In this document: piece after piece, positions 57,194 to 62,455 of the stretch
Numbering within the stretch: position 1 is the first letter of the stretch
How the letters are laid out: the number at the start of each line of letters is the position of its first letter
From: an uncultured Prevotellaceae bacterium
GTDB lineage: Bacteria > Bacteroidota > Bacteroidia > Bacteroidales > Bacteroidaceae
Length of the DNA: 62,455 nt
Assembly (NCBI GenBank): GCA_902774815.1
Contig: CACYJV010000019.1
Coordinates: 1 to 62,455 of the forward strand
Direction of reading: 5' to 3'
The notes under the pieces: generated by a model
The model's database searches: none
What the model was told of the DNA's origin: nothing
What the model saw: the letters and a program-made list of their open reading frames with translations, nothing else
Translations under genes and position numbers: made by a program

Positions 57194-60193
57194 TTAGAAG
57201 TTGAAGTTTAAGCCAATGTTGAACGTTCTGGAAATAGGATAACGGGAGAGATCGATGCCATTGATGTCAACCTCTGGGTCGAAACCGGAATAGCTGGTGA
57301 TGGTTGCTACATTCTCGCAAGAAAGTGTCAGGCGTGCATTCTCGATGGTGAGAGCCTTCAGCCATTCTTTTGGAAAATTGTAAGCCAATGAGATAGTCTT
57401 CAGACGCAGGTAGGAACCGTTTTCTACAAAGCGGTCGCTGATGCGGTTGTTCTGGTTAGGGTCTCCATAGACGGCACGGGGCATGGTGCTGCTGGTGCCT
57501 TCGGCTGTCCAGCGTCCCAGCACGTCGGTAGTCTGGTTGTAGGCTGCTGCCATGCCTGTCAGGTCGATATTGTTTGCGTTGAAAATCTTATTCCCTGCCA
57601 CGCCCTGCAAGTAAATACCTAACTCGAAACCTTTATAACTCAACGTATTGTTCAGTGAGAACAAATGAGTAGGGTTGGGATTGCCCAATACTGTACGGTC
57701 GTCATCGTTGATAACACCATCATTGTTCAGGTCCTTGAAGCGGATGTCGCCCGGCTCTGCACCCGGCTGGATAGCATGTGCATTCACTTCTGCCTGATTT
57801 TGGAAAATGCCATCTGTAACATAGCCGTAGAATACGTTGATGGGATAGTTGCGGTCAAGCATTGTGACATACGAGTTGTTAATCTGATTAATATAATAAG
57901 GTACATCACTATTTAGGTCCTTGATTTTGTTCTTGTTGTAAGTGTACGACAGGTCTGATTGCCAGTCCAGGGGGCCACCCTTCAGATTAATGGTATGAAC
58001 AGACACTTCGAATCCCGTGTTGCGCACCTTGCCGGCATTGGTGTAGGTGGTGCTGGTGTCCTCGAAGCCCGATGTAATGGGAATAGAGGCTTTGACCAGC
58101 ATGTCGCGTGTAGTCTTGATATAGGCATCGAACGACAATGTCATGCGGGAATTGAGCAAAACCGCATCGAAACCGATGTTCGACTGTGCCACCTCTTCCC
58201 AATGAATCTGAGGATTTGCCAGTGTTGATGAGACTAGGGCTGATTGTTCTTTGCCATTCACGCCAAACGGATATACACTGGTATTGTAGGATGCCAAATA
58301 ACTGTAGTTGCTCACACTAGCCTGACTACCTGTAACGCCATATCCAATGCGTACTTTCAGGTCACTCAGAATGTCGCTCTTTGGAAACCACTCTTCCTCT
58401 GAAGCACGCCAAGCGGCCGACACCGACGGGAATGTACCCCAGCGTTTGTCACTACCGAAGCGGCTACTGCCGTCGCGGCGGATGGTGGCTGTCAGCAAAT
58501 ATCTGTTCAGATAGTCATAGTTTACACGTGCCATAAAAGAGAACAACGCCCACTCGGTTTCGTTACCACCGATGGCATGCATCTTCTGACCATTGTCCAT
58601 CTCATGTACATTCTCGAAAGCAAATACGTTCTTTTGGGCATTCAGATAGTCATTGGTGTTCCACTGGGCTGATGTACCGGCCATCAGACTCAGATGGTGC
58701 TTCTGGGTAAAGGTGTAGTCCAGCAGGAAGTAATTGTCCCAGAGGTAGGTGAACGATTTGTTGTCGCTCTTATAGCGTGAACTTTCTTCCGTCGGAGTAG
58801 GCTTCCAAGCGTATTTGGGAGTATAGTTGTCAATGTTCCAGAACTTGGCATCCAGTCCGAAGGTGCTCTTGAACTTGAGCCACTTCGTTAGCGACAGTTC
58901 TGCTGTCAGATTGCCTAAGAAATTGTAACCGTTGGTCTTTTGCTTGTCTGTTTCCGTAGGACCAATCGGGTTGCGGGTACTGCCATACCAGTTGCTGTTG
59001 CCTTCAGGGCCAGTCCATTCTCCATTTTCGTCTTTCACATTATAAATAGGCAAGGCACGCAGGGCGTTACCAATATCGTAGCTGCCCTGACGCTTACGGT
59101 CAGCACTGACGGTAATGTTGTTTGACACTTTCAGCCATTTGGTAACTTGAGCATCGCTGTTCTCCTGAAAAGTGAAGCGGCGGTAGTCAACACTCTTTAC
59201 TGTTCCTGTCTGGTTCAAATAACCTCCAGATACATAGTAGTGTGACTTGTCGTTACCCCCGGAATAACTAATGGTGTAGTTCTGAATATAACCCGTACGC
59301 AACAGTTCGTCCATCCAGTTTGCCCCATTGGCGACTGATGTTGGATTAGACCAGGCAGGATTGGCATTATAACCTGCATTATTCATCATATCGTTGCTTA
59401 GAGTTGCATATTGACCTGCATTCAGCATCTCTGGTACGTTAGTGGTGTTCTGGACGGAGAAATTGGTAGCAAAAGAGAGTTTGCCAGCACCGTCCTTTCC
59501 CTTCTTGGTGGTAATCATCACAACGCCGTTGGCTCCACGTGAACCATATATAGCTGTAGCAGATGCGTCTTTCAAAACATCAAGACGTTCTACATCAGCC
59601 ATATTCAAATTGTTAAGTCCAAGATCTGTAGGCACTCCATCAATGACTACAAGCGGGTCGCAGTTGTTTATGGATCCGAGACCGCGAATCTTGATGGATA
59701 CATTGTCACCAGGCTTGCCTGCATCTACCACTTGCAGGCCTGCTACCTTACCCTGCATGGCCTGACCGATGTTAGTTACAGGAGCATCCATGTCTTTTGA
59801 TGACAAGGATCCGACACTACCTGTCAAATCGCTTTTTCGCATTGTACCATATCCAACGACAACAACCTCATTGAGAGCGTGGCTCTCGTCTTTCATCACA
59901 ATGGTAAAATCTGTCTTTCCCTCCACAGGAATCTCCTGCGTGGAAAAACCAATGTAAGAAACGGCCAATGTTGCATTGGCAGGAACAGTCACAGAGAAAT
60001 TACCGTCTATATCAGTCACGGTACCGTTGCTTGTTCCTTTTTGCATTACCGTGGCACCGATAACGGCTTCCCCCGTCTCGTCCTTCACAATACCTTGCAC
60101 CTTAATGTCTTGTGCAAGTACGTTGAGCGACATCAGCATGGTAAACAGGATGAACGCTAAACGTTTAGTTAATAGTTGCTTCGATTTCCTCAT
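57194..60193 (-). CDS. SusC/RagA-family TonB-dependent transporter (dextran-type locus)
   Basis: A 999-residue outer-membrane receptor. Signal peptide to NVLAQ, carboxypeptidase-D-like domain (VQGIVKDETGEAVIGATVMQ), plug signature (VVVVGYGTMRKSDLTGSVGS, VLKDASATAIYGSRGANGVV) and barrel ending NIGLNFNF. First gene of the operon that runs through SusD, SusE, GH66, GH13 and GH97. A TACCTTTG -7 element is at 60231-60238, and a SusR-like regulator is divergent at 60394. Confidence 0.97.
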   Translation of the reverse strand: MRKSKQLLTKRLAFILFTMLMSLNVLAQDIKVQGIVKDETGEAVIGATVMQKGTSNGTVTDIDGNFSVTVPANATLAVSYIGFSTQEIPVEGKTDFTIVMKDESHALNEVVVVGYGTMRKSDLTGSVGSLSSKDMDAPVTNIGQAMQGKVAGLQVVDAGKPGDNVSIKIRGLGSINNCDPLVVIDGVPTDLGLNNLNMADVERLDVLKDASATAIYGSRGANGVVMITTKKGKDGAGKLSFATNFSVQNTTNVPEMLNAGQYATLSNDMMNNAGYNANPAWSNPTSVANGANWMDELLRTGYIQNYTISYSGGNDKSHYYVSGGYLNQTGTVKSVDYRRFTFQENSDAQVTKWLKVSNNITVSADRKRQGSYDIGNALRALPIYNVKDENGEWTGPEGNSNWYGSTRNPIGPTETDKQKTNGYNFLGNLTAELSLTKWLKFKSTFGLDAKFWNIDNYTPKYAWKPTPTEESSRYKSDNKSFTYLWDNYFLLDYTFTQKHHLSLMAGTSAQWNTNDYLNAQKNVFAFENVHEMDNGQKMHAIGGNETEWALFSFMARVNYDYLNRYLLTATIRRDGSSRFGSDKRWGTFPSVSAAWRASEEEWFPKSDILSDLKVRIGYGVTGSQASVSNYSYLASYNTSVYPFGVNGKEQSALVSSTLANPQIHWEEVAQSNIGFDAVLLNSRMTLSFDAYIKTTRDMLVKASIPITSGFEDTSTTYTNAGKVRNTGFEVSVHTINLKGGPLDWQSDLSYTYNKNKIKDLNSDVPYYINQINNSYVTMLDRNYPINVFYGYVTDGIFQNQAEVNAHAIQPGAEPGDIRFKDLNNDGVINDDDRTVLGNPNPTHLFSLNNTLSYKGFELGIYLQGVAGNKIFNANNIDLTGMAAAYNQTTDVLGRWTAEGTSSTMPRAVYGDPNQNNRISDRFVENGSYLRLKTISLAYNFPKEWLKALTIENARLTLSCENVATITSYSGFDPEVDINGIDLSRYPISRTFNIGLNFNF

Positions 60194-60230
60194 ACAGTTA
60201 CTTTTTTAGTTATTAAAATGAAAACTGCTG

Positions 60231-60238
60231 CAAAGGTA
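60231..60238 (-). promoter_or_regulatory. -7 element for the dextran-type SusC operon
   Basis: TACCTTTG on the minus strand, 37 bp upstream of the SusC start. No -33 TTTG at the right distance, as expected for a promoter that needs the SusR-like activator. Confidence 0.5.
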
Positions 60239-60383
60239 ATCATGATTTCACGTAATTGTAGCTCATGGTAAATGTTTAGTAAATTGAGATAAAACTTTAT
60301 TAATTGTATCTCGTTGGAAATCAATTATATATAAATGTTGTTAATTATTCTATAGTAAATATCTGAAAACCAACCATTATTAT

Positions 60384-60391
60384 TATCTTTG
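60384..60391 (+). promoter_or_regulatory. -7 element for the SusR-like gene
   Basis: TATCTTTG ends two bases before the first ATG (60394), so the transcript probably begins at or inside the first codons; the second ATG (60397) could be a leaderless start. Confidence 0.4.
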
Positions 60392-60393
60392 CC

Positions 60394-62049
60394 ATGATGA
60401 AGACCCTATTACTCATATTTACCCTCTTCCTCCAGACGGGAATCGGCCGTGCCGACAACAGACAGTTGCTTCACGAACTAGATCAAGTGATTAGCGAAAA
60501 AGGCAACTACGTCGGCCAAAAGGAAGAAACGATTGCAGCCCTTAAGCAACAGTTGGCTGCAGAACGCGACAGCGACCGTATGATGAAACTCATGGAGGAC
60601 ATCTTCCGTGAATACAAAGTGTTTAAATTCGACTCGGCAATGGTGTATGCCAACCGCGGACTCGCCTTGGCACGGCAGCGGCGGGATGTCAGCTACGTGG
60701 CGCAGTTCTCCATCTGCCGTTCTGAGATTCTTGCCATCGGCGGCCTCTATACCGAGGCGCTTAGCAATCTGGAGCAGGTGGACACGACAGCACTGAGCCG
60801 ACAGCAGTTGTTCTTCTATCATCAGGCACGCTTCAATATTTATCTGTATTGGGCCAACTATTGCAACGATCGCGAATATGCTCCCCAATATATGGAAAAA
60901 GCCTCCCATTTCCTTGCACAGGCCATCCGTCACCTCAATCCTGACAATGAGCTCTGCAATTACTATTTGGGCGAGTATCACGTCTTCGTAGAGCCTGACG
61001 CCAAGAAGGCGCGCCACTATTATGAAATGGCTTTTAAGGGCAGCAGCGAGCAGTCGCGCGTGCATGCCATGACGTCGTTTGCACTGGCCGGAAACTATCT
61101 GGCCTCGGGCGACCAGGACCGCTACGAGGAATACCTCATCAAGGCTGCACTGAGCGACACGAAGTGCTGCACCATGGAGAACATGGCGCTGCAGACACTG
61201 GCCCTGCGCTTGTTTGAAAAAGGCAACGAGCACATCAAACGGGCAGAACAATACATCAACACGTCGATGGAAGATGCCAAGTTCTACAACAACCGCCTGC
61301 GCATCCTTGAAATTTCTCGCATCATGCCACAGATCATGTCATCTTATCAGGATCGCGTGGAGCAGCAGAACCGCGGGCTGCGCTACTCTGTTTTGTTCAT
61401 CTCGTTGCTACTCATTGGTCTATTCATTACATCATACTTCATTCATCGGCAAAACCGGCAACTCTCGGCACGCCGACACGAATTGGCAATACTAAACGCC
61501 GAACTTGCCACACTCAATACGCAACTCTCACAAACCAATACACAGCTCTCCGATGCCAACACGCTGCTCTCCGACACCAACACGCGCCGCGAGAATTTAG
61601 CCAGCATCTATATCGACCTTTGTGCCAAGTACATCGACAAACTGGGGCGCTACCAGACGTTAGTGAAACGAAAGATTAAGGCCAATCAGGCTCAGGAACT
61701 GTTGCAGACCATCTCTTCAACACGCATCTCCGAGGAGGATGCCGCTACGTTCCTGAACCGGTTCGACAAGGCTTTCCTGGAACTCTACCCGTCGTTCGTC
61801 GACGATTTCAACGCCCTGTTGCAGGAAGACGGCCGCATCCGGCTGAAAACGCCCAACACGCTAACCACCGAACTGCGCACGTTTGCCCTGATCCGCCTGG
61901 GCGTAAAGAATACCACAGACATTGCAGGCTTGCTTTTCCTCTCCACCCAGACAATTTATAATTGTCGCTCTACCACCAAAAGCAAAGCTATCAATAAAGA
62001 CACCTTTGATGAGGATGTACAAAAACTGTGTACAGTTATTAGGAAATAG
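60394..62049 (+). CDS. SusR-like membrane-bound transcriptional regulator (DUF6377-type)
   Basis: A 551-residue protein built like SusR of Bacteroides: signal sequence, periplasmic helical/TPR region (about 25-325), one membrane helix (about 330-350, YSVLFISLLLIGLFITSYFI), a coiled coil with near-repeats (NTQLSQTNTQLSDANTLLSD), and a cytoplasmic DNA-binding end with TLTTELRTFALIRLGVKNTT and IAGLLFLSTQTIYNCRS (LuxR-like helix-turn-helix). SusR senses maltose-type oligosaccharides; here the divergent SusC operon with GH66, GH13 and GH97 suggests isomalto- or malto-oligosaccharides. It ends in TAG, which shows that TAG is a normal stop in this genome. Confidence 0.9.
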   Translation: MMKTLLLIFTLFLQTGIGRADNRQLLHELDQVISEKGNYVGQKEETIAALKQQLAAERDSDRMMKLMEDIFREYKVFKFDSAMVYANRGLALARQRRDVSYVAQFSICRSEILAIGGLYTEALSNLEQVDTTALSRQQLFFYHQARFNIYLYWANYCNDREYAPQYMEKASHFLAQAIRHLNPDNELCNYYLGEYHVFVEPDAKKARHYYEMAFKGSSEQSRVHAMTSFALAGNYLASGDQDRYEEYLIKAALSDTKCCTMENMALQTLALRLFEKGNEHIKRAEQYINTSMEDAKFYNNRLRILEISRIMPQIMSSYQDRVEQQNRGLRYSVLFISLLLIGLFITSYFIHRQNRQLSARRHELAILNAELATLNTQLSQTNTQLSDANTLLSDTNTRRENLASIYIDLCAKYIDKLGRYQTLVKRKIKANQAQELLQTISSTRISEEDAATFLNRFDKAFLELYPSFVDDFNALLQEDGRIRLKTPNTLTTELRTFALIRLGVKNTTDIAGLLFLSTQTIYNCRSTTKSKAINKDTFDEDVQKLCTVIRK

Positions 62050-62203
62050 TGTTTATGTTGAAAACACTGAAACAGCAAATATTTGCACAAAAAGTCTATC
62101 TTTGCTACGCCATGCAATATCATTGCAATCGTAAAGATTGCAGGAAACTTCACATCATAACTTTTTTGTCACGAATTTCACCTGAATTTCACCAAAAAGA
62201 AAA

Positions 62204-62232
62204 AGAGAGCCGCGAAATATTCGTAACTCTCT
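62204..62232 (-). terminator. Terminator downstream of the tRNA-Met 3' segment
   Basis: On the minus strand AGAGAGTTACGAA-TAT-TTCGCGGCTCTCT followed by TTTTTC, directly after the tRNA 3' end at 62244. It looks like the native terminator of the tRNA gene, now separated from its 5' half. Between 62050 and 62203 no gene is convincing; a TATCTTTG word (62098-62105) and a small GCAATC/GATTGC stem (about 62125-62141) precede it. Confidence 0.6.
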
Positions 62233-62243
62233 GATTTTCAGTG

Positions 62244-62289
62244 TGGACCAGCCAGGGCTTGAACCTGGGACCTCCAGATTATGAGTCTG
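62244..62289 (-). other. Lone 3' segment of tRNA-Met(CAT), putative attachment site
   Basis: On the minus strand CAGA-CTCATAA-TCTG gives the anticodon arm (anticodon CAT), then GAGGT, the T arm CCAGG-TTCAAGC-CCTGG and the acceptor strand CTGGTCC plus discriminator A. The D arm and the 5' acceptor strand are missing: sequence above 62290 is AT-rich and unrelated. A bare tRNA 3' half of about 46 bp is the scar expected where a tyrosine-recombinase element has inserted. By its orientation the element lies to the right of 62290. Confidence 0.8.
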
Positions 62290-62412
62290 TTAAAATAAAA
62301 TTTTTTGAGGTTTCATAAAAATTTTCTTGGCTTTGTAAGTTGTTGTCTCACAATTGTTTTGTAACTTTGCAGCGCAAAAGTGAAATTTTAATAAACCTCA
62401 ATTAATGGGCGA

Positions 62413-62445
62413 TTTTGTTCGCATTTTGTTCGCAAATTGTTCGCA
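62413..62445. repeat. Three 11-bp tandem repeats next to the attachment site
   Basis: TTTTGTTCGCA, TTTTGTTCGCA and AATTGTTCGCA follow without spacing, about 125 bp inside the presumed element. The period is close to one DNA turn. A TAACTTTG word at 62363-62370 and an ATG at 62405, open to the window edge, are nearby. Possible recombinase arm sites, or the start of a gene. Confidence 0.55.
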
Positions 62446-62455
62446 AGATTCCCAT

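Noticed and set aside
62112-62234. A 40-codon frame before the tRNA scar
   Set aside because: It runs through the tRNA terminator hairpin and shows no protein-like features; more likely intergenic.

Overview
The window looks like chromosome from a gut or rumen Bacteroidales, most likely Prevotella or a close relative. The evidence is two SusC/SusD polysaccharide-utilization loci (PULs), a hybrid two-component regulator, many SPII lipoproteins, the Bacteroidetes -7 promoter word TAnnTTTG in front of many genes (twice with a TTTG box 19-20 bp upstream), and a GH10-esterase fusion of the kind known from rumen Prevotella. No database search was possible; names rest on recognised motifs.

Layout. 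1-5.9 kb is an AT-rich accessory segment: the end of a DUF6291-like gene, repeats, a small lipoprotein, and a compact leftward operon of PLD-nuclease/helicase/DUF3427 protein, NUDIX hydrolase and CoiA-like protein, a candidate DNA-repair or defence cassette. 6.2-17.7 kb holds a GH95 fucosidase-like enzyme, a SpmA-SpmB fusion, a polysaccharide flippase, a GH20 hexosaminidase with a lipoprotein, a DUF559-RNase H gene broken by an amber codon, and argS. 17.8-43.4 kb is a xylan-type region: a hybrid two-component sensor/regulator, two GH43 enzymes, SusC/SusD with two unusual downstream lipoproteins (a DUF6057-like helical protein and a CxxCH beta-propeller), a GH10-CE1 xylanase/esterase, then ribD, a CPBP protease, ribF, a HAD hydrolase and a very large double-GH43 protein. 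43.4-48.4 kb is repeat-rich: a second DUF6291 plus NUDIX pair, a LOG-like protein, an orphan Vsr endonuclease, and a 324-bp element with 57-bp inverted ends that looks like a deleted IS21 relative. 48.4-62.0 kb is an alpha-1,6-glucan (dextran-type) PUL: SusC-SusD-SusE-GH66-GH13-GH97, with a divergent SusR-like regulator. At 62.24 kb lies a lone 3' segment of a tRNA-Met, an attachment-site scar; an integrated element should start there and run off the right edge.

The most unusual property is pervasive repeat invasion. Several families of short GC-rich palindromic or low-complexity repeats fill the intergenic spaces, and the same repeats occur in frame inside otherwise conserved proteins (GH95 signal peptide, GH20 twice, the RNase H linker, RibD twice, RibF, Vsr, the DUF6057-like lipoprotein). 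They also supply the stop codons of at least two genes.
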